64,000 nt of DNA, taken from Alkalicoccobacillus murimartini (GTDB lineage Bacteria; Bacillota; Bacilli; Bacillales; Bacillaceae_D). The stretch spans positions 124,001 through 188,000 of the forward strand of contig NZ_JAUSUA010000005.1 of the NCBI RefSeq assembly GCF_030813245.1. The letters run 5' to 3'. Made by a program: the position numbers and the translations under genes. Positions 32,134 through 39,898 of the stretch are shown in pieces (the stretch's first letter is position 1; every line of letters begins with the position of its first letter). A model generated the notes under the pieces. It saw only the letters and a program-made list of their open reading frames with translations. It did not search any database and had not been told where the DNA came from.

Positions 32134-33330
32134 TTATTTAGAAGGTTGAATGAGACCTTTTTGAGCTTCTGGGTGTTTTTGCAACGCAACTCGACCCACA
32201 CAAATGATAAGCACAACAGCCATAATCAGTAACAATGGTAGGAATTCTTCGGTGACCCCTGTTCCTCCAAAGATTACTGTGAAATATCCGTCTGCCGCGT
32301 AGGTTGCTGGTAGCAGGCTTGAGATTGTTTGATAAAAAGGTGACAGCATCGCAACTGGTACGATAACTCCTGAAGTCACAAGTTGCATAGAAAGTAGCAC
32401 AATATTTCCCATCATCCCTGCTGGACCGAGCAGAATTAAGAATGTTTGTGAGACAAGTAGGAACGATAGGAAGACCAGGAACTGATAGAACCAGACTGTC
32501 CAGAATGGCAAGGTTACACTAATATCAAAGATAGCTATTAATCCATAAGTGAGGAAGGCAAGTCCTGCACTAACCAATACATTCAGTAGCTGGCGTGACC
32601 AAAAGACGTTCCATTTATTTAGTCCTTTTCGAGCCAATCCCATGACAGATACTTGGATTTGCATGTTCATGGTCATCGATCCAACAAACGACGCAAGCAC
32701 AAGCATCATTGGAATCATTGTTGCGGCAAAGCCTTCTGTTTCATTCACGCGGTTGATATCTGCAGTAATTGGCGAAAGGTCAACTTGATCTAGAGTCGCC
32801 GTTAGCTGCTCTTGAATCGTTGAAACTGCTTGCTCTGGTAGACCGCTATCTGAGAGCTGACTCGCAAATTGCTCCCCTCCCATTACTAACTGTTGTGTAG
32901 CAACCTGTTCATTAATAGTCGTAGTGAGCTTTGTCGCTATTTGCTCTAGAGCCTGCTTACCAACTGTTGCAGATGCTTGGTTTATTGAGTACGTAATTTC
33001 GGCTTTTTCATTAGAGCTTAATGTTTCTGTAAAGTTACTTGGGATGTGCACGATCATATGAATCGTACGATCTTGAAGCGCCTCTTCTGCCTCTGCTTCC
33101 GTTAATGTAGTATCTATTGCAAGTGGCAAATTCTCTTCTATTTGATCAGCTATCATCATCCCTGCTTGTGTATCTTCATTGACAAGAGCTACATCTAGCT
33201 CCGTTATGCGTTCTTGGACGCCATCATAAGCGGTTAGCCAGACACAGAAAAAAACGACTTGAAACACAAGGGCAATGATAATACCTGCTTTAGTAGTAGG
33301 TTGTTTGAGCAATTCTTTAAACGTATTCAT
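32134..33330 (-). CDS. YhgE/Pip-like ABC-2-type membrane protein
   Basis: A 398-residue membrane protein. One N-terminal helix (about residues 17-36) leads into an extracytoplasmic domain of about 150 residues (L-D-V-A-L-V-N-E-D, then V-G-K-Q-A-L-E-Q-I-A), followed by five or six helices. This is the plan of the YhgE/Pip and ABC-2 permease families. No ATPase gene is adjacent. A TetR regulator lies upstream, and a matching operator lies directly before this gene, so it is probably the regulator's target, for example an exporter component. Substrate unknown. Confidence 0.82.
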   Translation of the reverse strand: MNTFKELLKQPTTKAGIIIALVFQVVFFCVWLTAYDGVQERITELDVALVNEDTQAGMMIADQIEENLPLAIDTTLTEAEAEEALQDRTIHMIVHIPSNFTETLSSNEKAEITYSINQASATVGKQALEQIATKLTTTINEQVATQQLVMGGEQFASQLSDSGLPEQAVSTIQEQLTATLDQVDLSPITADINRVNETEGFAATMIPMMLVLASFVGSMTMNMQIQVSVMGLARKGLNKWNVFWSRQLLNVLVSAGLAFLTYGLIAIFDISVTLPFWTVWFYQFLVFLSFLLVSQTFLILLGPAGMMGNIVLLSMQLVTSGVIVPVAMLSPFYQTISSLLPATYAADGYFTVIFGGTGVTEEFLPLLLIMAVVLIICVGRVALQKHPEAQKGLIQPSK

Positions 33331-33356
33331 TCATTTCTCCAATCATTTTTTAATTA

Positions 33357-33375
33357 AAGTAAGTACTTACTTGCA
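33357..33375 (-). promoter_or_regulatory. operator 2 of the TetR-family regulator
   Basis: The site contains the 16-bp perfect palindrome AAGTAAGTACTTACTT and reads AAGTA-CT-TACTTGCA, the same half-sites and 2-bp spacer as the operator upstream of the regulator gene at 34013-34036. It sits about 27 bp before the start of the YhgE-type gene. Confidence 0.75.
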
Positions 33376-33389
33376 TTATTAAGCAAAGA

Positions 33390-33413
33390 AAAAGCATTCC
33401 TATGAATGCTTTT
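33390..33413 (-). terminator. terminator of the TetR gene
   Basis: AAAAGCATTC pairs with GAATGCTTTT around a 4-nt loop. It overlaps the regulator's stop codon, with TTTTT following on the minus strand. It separates the regulator from its target gene, whose operator lies just beyond. Confidence 0.85.
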
Positions 33414-33996
33414 AGGTCCTGACCCCGCGCACAAATAGCTGAACACTTTCTCTTAGGAACGTTTCATCAGGCATAGCTGTTACTCGATCTCCAAATCTAG
33501 CTTTGGAAACAAAATAGCCAAAGTTAATCCAAATAAAATTAAGAGCTAAGGTTTCGCAATCCGTCGTTATCATCAAATTTCGTTTCTGCATTTCTTCAAA
33601 ATAATTGGTCAAATATAGCTTAAATTCCTTAGGGCCACGAGACATCTCATCATTCAGCTCCTCGACCTTATAAAACTCTTTGAAGCCAAGCATCACAAAA
33701 TCCTCGATGCTACGCATAAAATGCAAATAGCCATGAGCAATTTTATATAAATCCTTTTCTAAGTCCCACGTAATAGCCTGATCAATCGTTTCTTTTAAAC
33801 TTGGTCCAAACGTTAACCCTTCGACGACCTTTTCAAGAATGGTCTGCTTATTTCCAAAGTGTCGAAAGAGTGTCACTTCATTACAGCCAGCCTGTTCTGC
33901 AATGAGCCGAGTTGTTGTTCCCTGGTAACCATGTTCCTTCAAAAGCTCAAGTGCAGCAGTAAGGATACGCTGCTTTGTCTTTTCTTTTGCCGACAT
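33412..33996 (-). CDS. TetR/AcrR-family transcriptional regulator
   Basis: A 194-residue repressor. The N-terminal HTH has T-R-L-I-A-E-Q-A-G-C-N-E-V-T-L-F-R-H-F-G-N-K (about residues 26-47), the TetR signature. The C-terminal ligand-binding region is helical and divergent. Identical half-sites before this gene and before the downstream YhgE-type gene imply autoregulation and control of that gene. The regulator has its own terminator, so the two genes are separate units under one operator type. The inducer is unknown. No strong ribosome binding site is seen beyond AAAGGTGGG. Confidence 0.9.
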   Translation of the reverse strand: MSAKEKTKQRILTAALELLKEHGYQGTTTRLIAEQAGCNEVTLFRHFGNKQTILEKVVEGLTFGPSLKETIDQAITWDLEKDLYKIAHGYLHFMRSIEDFVMLGFKEFYKVEELNDEMSRGPKEFKLYLTNYFEEMQKRNLMITTDCETLALNFIWINFGYFVSKARFGDRVTAMPDETFLRESVQLFVRGVRT

Positions 33997-34012
33997 GTTT
34001 GCCCACCTTTAA

Positions 34013-34036
34013 ATATGCAAGTAGTTACTTGCATAT
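34013..34036 (-). promoter_or_regulatory. operator 1 of the TetR-family regulator (autoregulatory)
   Basis: ATATGCAAGTA-GT-TACTTGCATAT is an 11-bp perfect inverted repeat with a 2-bp spacer, 17 bp before the regulator's start codon. The core AAGTA-NN-TACTT recurs at 33361-33372. Confidence 0.85.
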
Positions 34037-34134
34037 TACTTGATAGGATCATTTCTGTCAATGTAATGTTTCATGTTAACTTACTCTCAGATATACTAAA
34101 GATGAATGTCTACTAGATTACGAGGTGTGCATAC

Positions 34135-34446
34135 ATGATCGTCTTAAAAAAGTTTCACTTCTCCTACTTCTTCTTGTTTTTTACCACTCTTATGTTTTCA
34201 CCTTCTTTCATTCGATATGAGAATGGATTAGCGATTACGCTTATTTTCTTATTTCTTGTAAACATTTCGTGTTTTGCGACTGAATTTTTTGTTATTAAAC
34301 ATTATGAACGAAATCACCAGCAAAATTTTAGTAACCGTAATGAGTTCTTACAAAACGAGAAAGTTCGTATGGGATATGCACAATTTGTTGGAAGCCAATT
34401 CACTATAACATTACTCCTCTTTCTAGTTTTTATTTGGTTTATTTAA
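34135..34446 (+). CDS. small three-helix membrane protein
   Basis: A 103-residue protein with helices near residues 9-25, 30-54 and 84-102 and a polar Asn/Gln-rich loop between the second and third. GAGGTGTGC precedes the ATG. It is divergent from the TetR gene, whose operator lies about 100 bp away; control by it is possible but unsupported. No family recognised. Confidence 0.65.
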   Translation: MIVLKKFHFSYFFLFFTTLMFSPSFIRYENGLAITLIFLFLVNISCFATEFFVIKHYERNHQQNFSNRNEFLQNEKVRMGYAQFVGSQFTITLLLFLVFIWFI

Positions 34447-34473
34447 AGCAATTTGTATTAAAAAAGATTATAA

Positions 34474-34517
34474 AACCCTAACCATTATGCTGTATAACGA
34501 GCATAGTGGTTAGGGTT
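34474..34517. terminator. long-stem terminator
   Basis: AACCCTAACCA-TATGC pairs with GCATA-TGGTTAGGGTT with one mismatch, 28 bp after the small membrane gene. About 160 bp with no recognised feature then separate it from the flavodoxin gene. Confidence 0.85.
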
Positions 34518-34676
34518 ATTTGTCCAAGTCTGAGGATGGCCGCTACCGCTCCGGACATACACTCGCTGGTTTTAGCTAATCGATAGTAAATAGAGGTGGG
34601 TTACTTACAGGTTAGTACTCTGTAGTTGTTGCATTTCAATCAACGAGTAATTTCTCAGATTCTTTTTTATAAAATG

Positions 34677-35132
34677 CTATGCATGGATTTTAAGCTTCTC
34701 AGTAAATCCTTGAACGAATTGATCGCACGCTTCAAAATCTTCTTCAGATTCTGGTGTAAATTCAATCTTTAATCCTTTTGTAGCAAGCACTGCCCCGCAC
34801 TGTTCTAGCTTACGCTCAAAAGTATGGACCGCCTCGCAAAATTCAGGATAGACGGTATCTCCAGAGCCAAATACAGCCGCGGTTTTCCCTGAGAGATCTA
34901 CATCATCCATTGCTTCAAAGAAATCATCTGCCTCATATGGAAGATCTCCATCCCCCCATGTATATGAACCAATTACAATACCATCATATGTTGAAAGCTC
35001 GGCTGGATCATAGTCTTCCATCTCTTCTAGATCCACCTCGTAGCCTTTATCTCTAAGCTTACTCGTTATTAAATCAGCGATATCCTCGGTATTACCAGAC
35101 ATGCTTGCAAAAACCAATACAATTTTAGACAT
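34677..35132 (-). CDS. flavodoxin (YkuN/YkuP-like)
   Basis: A 151-residue flavodoxin, an FMN electron carrier that replaces ferredoxin when iron is scarce. The phosphate-binding loop S-M-S-G-N-T-E-D is at residues 10-17, and the ring-binding loops contain G-S-Y-T-W-G-D-G-D-L-P and G-S-G-D-T-V-Y-P-E-F. The acidic composition is typical. GAGAGGATGAG precedes the ATG. A Fur box 43 bp upstream fits iron-starvation induction, as known for ykuNOP of B. subtilis. It appears monocistronic. Confidence 0.93.
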   Translation of the reverse strand: MSKIVLVFASMSGNTEDIADLITSKLRDKGYEVDLEEMEDYDPAELSTYDGIVIGSYTWGDGDLPYEADDFFEAMDDVDLSGKTAAVFGSGDTVYPEFCEAVHTFERKLEQCGAVLATKGLKIEFTPESEEDFEACDQFVQGFTEKLKIHA

Positions 35133-35174
35133 CGTCTCATCCTCTCCACTAACTTAATCTTATTCCATTGTATT

Positions 35175-35194
35175 AATAATGAGAATCATTTTCA
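35175..35194 (-). promoter_or_regulatory. Fur box upstream of the flavodoxin gene
   Basis: TGAGAATCATTTTCA (35180-35194) is a 7-1-7 inverted repeat. The 19 bases ending at 35193 match the classical Fur consensus GATAATGATAATCATTATC at 16 positions by my count. Confidence 0.8.
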
Positions 35195-35260
35195 ATAGTT
35201 ATTTTTGAATGTTTGCTTGGGTGTCATTTGAGGTATTGGAATAAAAAGGAGTTGATTCGG

Positions 35261-35794
35261 GTGTTTCCGTCTAAAGAGCAACGTGTGGAGAATCGTAGGA
35301 GAGTGAAAGAACAATCACACTGGACTTCATTTTTTTTATTAGCAACTGGGATTTTTATGAATAATGGATTTCTTTTAGATAGAAGTGATTCCGTAGTTTT
35401 CTGGAACGTTATAATTGGCATGATAGCAGGACTTATTCCACTCTTTTTCATATGGCGAGCACGAAAAAGTCAGATGATACGAAGAAGACTGGCGACAAAA
35501 AATGCAACTACCGTCAGCTTTTCATTGGTAGCTATACTCTTACTATCCTTCTTATTAGGCTCGTTTCGAATGGATGAATTATCTATTACAAGAATACTTG
35601 CGGGGTTATTGGCTATTACGTATTGGATCATCCTTGGTTTCATCTGCCGTTTCGTATATAAGCAGCTAGTGAACAATCAAGGTGTTTCCGCAAAAGAAGA
35701 TAATCTAACTAAAAAACAAAGGAAAACAGAAATAGGACTCGCAACAAGTGTAGCCGTAGTTGGAATTGGCGCGTACTTTTATCTTGTTTTGTAG
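35261..35794 (+). CDS. four-helix membrane protein, first of three tandem relatives
   Basis: A 177-residue protein starting at GTG (35261), with AAAGGAG 9 bp upstream. The cytosolic N-terminus M-F-P-S-K-E-Q-R-V-E-N-R-R-R-V-K-E is nearly identical to that of the next gene. Four predicted helices follow (about 23-40, 47-65, 83-103 and 108-130), then a loop and a final helix near 155-176. The F-V-Y-K-Q-L-V-N-N-Q stretch parallels L-Y-x-x-L-x-x-I-Q in the two relatives. No known family. The three genes read in one direction with small gaps and appear to be a gene triplication. Confidence 0.7.
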   Translation: MFPSKEQRVENRRRVKEQSHWTSFFLLATGIFMNNGFLLDRSDSVVFWNVIIGMIAGLIPLFFIWRARKSQMIRRRLATKNATTVSFSLVAILLLSFLLGSFRMDELSITRILAGLLAITYWIILGFICRFVYKQLVNNQGVSAKEDNLTKKQRKTEIGLATSVAVVGIGAYFYLVL

Positions 35795-35820
35795 TGTTTG
35801 AATAGAGAGGAATGAATACA

Positions 35821-36363
35821 GTGTCGATCCTTCCATCTAAAGAGCAACGTGTAGAAAATCGGAGAAAAGTAAAAGAGCGGCAACACTGGACTCTGAATGT
35901 CTTAATCATTTCAGGTATATTGTTTTATAACATTCAAATATGGGTGGTTAGCAACCCTCTTTTGTATGTTTATGTTAGCATTCCTGGTGTGATTCTTGCT
36001 TCTATCCCTTTTATATCCGCTTATCAAAACAGACATAGCCAAGAAAAGAAGCGTAGACTGGTCGCAAAAAGCATGTATGAAGTTAGTTCGGCTTTTGCTG
36101 CAGTTGTTCTGCTTATTTTCCTTTTTAGCTTATTTAATACTATGTCACACAATGTGATAAGAGGAGGCGTAGCTGTTGTTACTTCAATCTTACTTTTCAT
36201 TAATGCGATCTATTTCAGAAAACTATATCATCACTTAGCCCACATTCAGCAGGCTGACAGAGCAAGTGATCGATGGCCTGTGAAAGATAAGAAATTGTTG
36301 AGGATCACTATCCCCATTTTGTTTGTTCTTATTTTAGGGTTTTATTTTATCAAAATTGTTTAG
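35821..36363 (+). CDS. four-helix membrane protein, second of three tandem relatives
   Basis: A 180-residue protein. GTG 35821 is preferred over the ATG three codons earlier because GAGAGG is then about 10 bp upstream and the N-terminus lines up with its neighbour (S-I-L-P-S-K-E-Q-R-V-E-N-R-R-K-V-K-E). The membrane topology is the same as the first copy, with C-terminal F-R-K-L-Y-H-H-L-A-H-I-Q before a last helix. It begins 26 bp after the first gene's stop. Function unknown. Confidence 0.7.
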   Translation: MSILPSKEQRVENRRKVKERQHWTLNVLIISGILFYNIQIWVVSNPLLYVYVSIPGVILASIPFISAYQNRHSQEKKRRLVAKSMYEVSSAFAAVVLLIFLFSLFNTMSHNVIRGGVAVVTSILLFINAIYFRKLYHHLAHIQQADRASDRWPVKDKKLLRITIPILFVLILGFYFIKIV

Positions 36364-36378
36364 AAAGAAGGTTTGAAT

Positions 36379-36891
36379 ATGACAAAAGATCAAGGAATAC
36401 CTTATCACGATGAAACAAGTAAGCTTCAACTAGTGTTAAACGCAGCAGCATTGCTGGGAATACAAGTTATGCTACATCCCTTTAGTGATCCAATCATTCA
36501 ATCTGTAGCTGGTATAAGCATCTTACTTGCCTTGATTCCGATTATTGTGACGCTACGATGGACAAAAGAGGAACAGGAGGACAGTTGGTGTCGTATTGTA
36601 GCCAAGCGGTTAAGAGATATATCTTTTGTTTTTGTCATTACTTTTATTCTACTAATTGCTTTATTCTCTATGACAGGACTAACGATACATTTAGTTAATG
36701 CCGGAGTTGTTGTTATTCTTTGGACCCTTGCTTCCATCTACTTTCACCTACTCTATCGAAAGCTCGTTAGAATACAGAATGTCCCACTATCCTTAGATGC
36801 AAAAAAATGGCGTGCAGATTTGCCAAAGGATGCAACATTTTTAGGAATTTTGGTCGTACTTATTGCAGCTGTTTTTTATTGGGCCAATTAA
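36379..36891 (+). CDS. four-helix membrane protein, third of three tandem relatives
   Basis: A 170-residue protein starting at ATG 36379, 8 bp after GAAGG. It lacks the P-S-K-E-Q-R-V-E-N-R-R N-terminus of the other two but keeps the topology and the motif I-Y-F-H-L-L-Y-R-K-L-V-R-I-Q-N, and so is a more diverged member. It follows the second copy by 15 bp. A terminator shared with dgkB ends the cluster. Confidence 0.65.
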   Translation: MTKDQGIPYHDETSKLQLVLNAAALLGIQVMLHPFSDPIIQSVAGISILLALIPIIVTLRWTKEEQEDSWCRIVAKRLRDISFVFVITFILLIALFSMTGLTIHLVNAGVVVILWTLASIYFHLLYRKLVRIQNVPLSLDAKKWRADLPKDATFLGILVVLIAAVFYWAN

Positions 36892-36913
36892 CATAAGCTC
36901 ATCCTCAACAAAA

Positions 36914-36938
36914 AAACCGCCACCTTAGTGGTCGGTTT
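36914..36938. terminator. bidirectional terminator between the membrane-protein cluster and dgkB
   Basis: AAACCG-CCAC pairs with GTGG-t-CGGTTT, with A-rich sequence on the left and T-rich on the right. It overlaps the dgkB stop codon. Confidence 0.8.
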
Positions 36939-37863
36939 CTGCATTTTCAAGCTTTTTCTTATCTCGTTCTACGGGTGTTAGCATTTGGAAATGATGATAA
37001 AGGTTAACGAATTCGGCTGGCAGACTACCGCCGCGTTCACCATCAAGGTTGAGCTTCATCTCTGCTTCTCCATCAAGTACTTCCACCTTCACTCGATTCG
37101 CTTGCGCGTACATAACCTTTGGGTGATTGATATGCTCTCCACGTAAGGCTAATCCGGCTACTTGAATAAATTCAGTGAACGTTGTTTTTTTGACGATTAA
37201 AAAGTCAAACATCCCATCTTGTAAGGAAGCGCGTGGAGCAAGCTTCTCAAATCCTCCAACGGAATTCGTATTGGCGATAAGGAACATCATGATATCGCCT
37301 TCGAATAACTTTCCATCGTATTCAATACGAACGGAGGTTGGTGAAATTTGTGGGAGCTTCTCCAGTCCTTTAATGTAATAGGCCAGTTGTCCTACAAGAG
37401 TCTTCAACTTAATTGGCACTTCGTATGTCAACTCTGTCAGTGCTCCTGCTGCCGCGATGTTAATAAAATACTTATCGTTCATTTTTCCAATATCAATTGG
37501 TTCAATATGATCGCCACACAACACATCGCACGCTTTGGTAATATCCTTCGATATACCAAGGGCACGGGCAAAATCATTTGTTGTTCCTGCTGGAATGATG
37601 CCAAGCATCGGCCGATCATCAAGCTCCGCTAATCCGTTTACTACTTCAAAAATCGTACCATCCCCACCGGCTGCAATCACTAAATCATACCCACGTTCTG
37701 CTGCACGTCTAGCTGCGCGCTTGGCACAGCCTTCTTCTGGTGTAGTAGCGTGAGCCGAGGTTTCGTATCCCGCTTTTTCAAGTCGTTCCATGACATAGGC
37801 TAAGTTCTTGCGAATCTGCTCGCGTCCTGAGGTTGGATTATATATTAAACGTGCTGTTTTCAT
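36925..37863 (-). CDS. dgkB: diacylglycerol kinase DgkB
   Basis: A 312-residue soluble lipid kinase that phosphorylates diacylglycerol to phosphatidic acid, recycling diacylglycerol released during lipoteichoic acid synthesis. The DAGK catalytic domain shows A-R-L-I-Y-N-P-T-S-G-R at the N-terminus, A-A-G-G-D-G-T (residues ~62-68) and G-T-T-N-D-F-A-R-A-L. ATG 37861-37863 is set by GGGAGAG; an in-frame extension upstream has no site. In Bacillus it lies next to the gat operon and rlmCD, as here. It is essential in B. subtilis. Confidence 0.93.
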   Translation of the reverse strand: MKTARLIYNPTSGREQIRKNLAYVMERLEKAGYETSAHATTPEEGCAKRAARRAAERGYDLVIAAGGDGTIFEVVNGLAELDDRPMLGIIPAGTTNDFARALGISKDITKACDVLCGDHIEPIDIGKMNDKYFINIAAAGALTELTYEVPIKLKTLVGQLAYYIKGLEKLPQISPTSVRIEYDGKLFEGDIMMFLIANTNSVGGFEKLAPRASLQDGMFDFLIVKKTTFTEFIQVAGLALRGEHINHPKVMYAQANRVKVEVLDGEAEMKLNLDGERGGSLPAEFVNLYHHFQMLTPVERDKKKLENAETDH

Positions 37864-38007
37864 TTGGCTCTCCCACTTTGCTTCAAGGTATACCGCAATA
37901 AAATCTCTTCTTGTATTGTATCGCAAAAAAGACGAAAAACAATCCTTTCTGCCTATTTCTCAAATTGTTACAAAAGTTAAGGACGATTTGACGTAATGTA
38001 AAGAATT

Positions 38008-38034
38008 GATTAAATGATTTTAAACCATTTAATC
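38008..38034 (+). promoter_or_regulatory. inverted repeat upstream of the VanZ-domain gene
   Basis: GATTAAATG and CATTTAATC are perfect 9-bp inverted repeats with a 9-bp spacer, about 120 bp before the gene. It could be an operator, but no regulator is suggested by context. The rest of the 291-bp gap shows nothing clear. Confidence 0.35.
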
Positions 38035-38154
38035 ATCGATACTCTGCGCCTATCGTTCTAACCGCCTCTCTCTTGAAAATCATTCCTAGCTTTTATTTCC
38101 ATATTGATAGATAATTGATTTGAACATACAGGAAAGGAAGATCGCACCAGAATT

Positions 38155-39537
38155 ATGACAGCAGAGACAGTCTTATCTATCATCAGAGATCATTTTACTA
38201 CCGCATTATTCTTCATTATCATGTTAGCTTTACTTTTTTTTATCCTCTATTTTCTTGTTTACAAAAAGCTGTTAAGAGGAACTACCAATCTTCCCATTAA
38301 AGTAACGATTGTTAGCTTTGTGTTGATTGGTTATTTAATTATGGTATCTGGGGTTACAATCTTTAATAGAGGTGCTCAATTTGAAGCCATGGACCTTACC
38401 TTGTTCGGTTCATACATTGAGGCTTGGAACAATTTTAGCGTAAGAAACTGGCAGTACGTCATTTTAAACATTGTTATGTTCCTTCCTTTAGGCATTCTAT
38501 TGCCCCTGTTACATGATCGATTTAAGAACGCTGTTTGGACCATTGCAGCGGGAATTCTCCTTACTTTATCGATTGAAACCTTTCAATATTTCACTGGCTT
38601 CGGCGTCTTTGAATTCGATGATTTATTTAACAATACTCTAGGGGCCATCATTGGATATGGATTGACCATGAGTGTGATGAAATTATGGAACAAGAGATTT
38701 CTACAAGCAGTTGGCTATCTAACACCATTGCTTCTTACCTCACTCGCTTTTGGGATTATTTTTGTTACGTATTCATTAAAGGAATTTGGCAATCTTAGTA
38801 TTGTGCCAAATAAAAAGGTGGATATGATTGAAACGACTGTGATTCTGGATGTGATGTTAGAGGGAGAAAATCATTTACCCGTACCTGTTTATAAAGTCAC
38901 TCCGTACTCAGAGCAGGAAGCAAGAGAATTTGTTGAATCTTTCTTTGAACAGATGGATATAGATACGAGTGATATAGATGTAAACAGAGATGCTGAAACC
39001 GGCTTTTTTAGCGTCCAAGGCGAGCCAAGCTATTCTCTTTGGTTTGAGTTTAAGGATGGAAGCTACACATTAAACAACTACTTTTTCGAGGAAAATATAC
39101 AACCTCTAGACACAGATGAATCTAATCTATTAAATGAACTTAATCGATTTGGCATTACTCTCCCCGACGCTGCTGAGCTTAATCATCTAGGGATGGGTGA
39201 ATACGAGTGGAGAACACATTTATACAAAACTGGTGATCAATTAATTGATGGCACATTATCTGTTGAATATTTCTCAGACGATACGATAAAATCCATTGTG
39301 CAATCCATAATTACATACGACAAAGTAACAGACAAACCAATTAAGACAAAGCAACAAGCATTTAATCAACTAATGGATGGATCTTTTGACTGGGCATATG
39401 GGGACATCAACAAGATTGAAGTTAAAGATGTCGAGCTTACCTACTTCTTAGATTCAAAAGGCTTCTATCAACCTGTTTATTCATTTACAAGTATTATTGA
39501 TGGGTCGGATGAAAAAATACTGATTCCAGCCATATAA
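38155..39537 (+). CDS. VanZ-domain membrane protein with a large C-terminal extracytoplasmic domain
   Basis: A 460-residue protein. The first ~215 residues hold six helices with the VanZ-like core (F-N-R-G-A-Q-F-E, N-I-V-M-F-L-P-L-G-I-L-L-P, and E-T-F-Q-Y-F-T-G-F-G-V-F-E-F-D-D-L-F-N-N-T). The remaining ~245 residues are acidic, beta-rich and probably outside the cell; I do not recognise that part. VanZ proteins are linked to teicoplanin tolerance in enterococci, but most homologues are uncharacterised. The ATG lacks a close ribosome binding site (GGAAAGG lies 17 bp away), so the start is provisional. A terminator follows. Confidence 0.8.
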   Translation: MTAETVLSIIRDHFTTALFFIIMLALLFFILYFLVYKKLLRGTTNLPIKVTIVSFVLIGYLIMVSGVTIFNRGAQFEAMDLTLFGSYIEAWNNFSVRNWQYVILNIVMFLPLGILLPLLHDRFKNAVWTIAAGILLTLSIETFQYFTGFGVFEFDDLFNNTLGAIIGYGLTMSVMKLWNKRFLQAVGYLTPLLLTSLAFGIIFVTYSLKEFGNLSIVPNKKVDMIETTVILDVMLEGENHLPVPVYKVTPYSEQEAREFVESFFEQMDIDTSDIDVNRDAETGFFSVQGEPSYSLWFEFKDGSYTLNNYFFEENIQPLDTDESNLLNELNRFGITLPDAAELNHLGMGEYEWRTHLYKTGDQLIDGTLSVEYFSDDTIKSIVQSIITYDKVTDKPIKTKQQAFNQLMDGSFDWAYGDINKIEVKDVELTYFLDSKGFYQPVYSFTSIIDGSDEKILIPAI

Positions 39538-39540
39538 AAT

Positions 39541-39576
39541 AAGCCAAATTCCTCTACGCAGGAATTTGGCTTTTCA
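39541..39576 (+). terminator. terminator after the VanZ-domain gene
   Basis: AAGCCAAATTCC pairs exactly with GGAATTTGGCTT around an 8-nt loop, then TTTTC. It also lies at the end of the convergent small gene. Confidence 0.92.
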
Positions 39577-39577
39577 T

Positions 39578-39805
39578 TTACAAAACGGCACGAATCAAAC
39601 CATTCGCCACAAGAGCAATCATCAAAATAAAGACCACTCGATTATATTTGCTTTCCTTCCCCTTAAATCCAGCAATTACTCCTACTGTTAGGAGAAGAAC
39701 AAAGACTGCATTCATACCAATGATAAACCATGGCTGAAACAGGCTAGCCACAAAAAAGAGAATGGCTAGTATCCCGAGAATCACTTCGTTTTTACTAAAC
39801 GCCAC
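39578..39805 (-). CDS. small membrane protein
   Basis: A 75-residue protein with three short hydrophobic segments (about residues 8-25, 29-47 and 57-74) and a G-K-E-S-K-Y-N-R loop. AGGAGGGG lies upstream of the ATG. It sits beyond the end of the gat operon on the same strand. Unknown function. Confidence 0.65.
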   Translation of the reverse strand: MAFSKNEVILGILAILFFVASLFQPWFIIGMNAVFVLLLTVGVIAGFKGKESKYNRVVFILMIALVANGLIRAVL

Positions 39806-39866
39806 ATCAAACCCCTCCTACACTAAACTGTACCCTTCCGACAATCTTCGTATGCATCAAAAAAAA

Positions 39867-39889
39867 GAGCTGACCCAACAGGTCAGCTC
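39867..39889 (-). terminator. terminator of the gatCAB operon
   Basis: GAGCTGACC pairs exactly with GGTCAGCTC around CAACA, with seven T residues following on the minus strand. Confidence 0.92.
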
Positions 39890-39898
39890 CTTCTTCTT

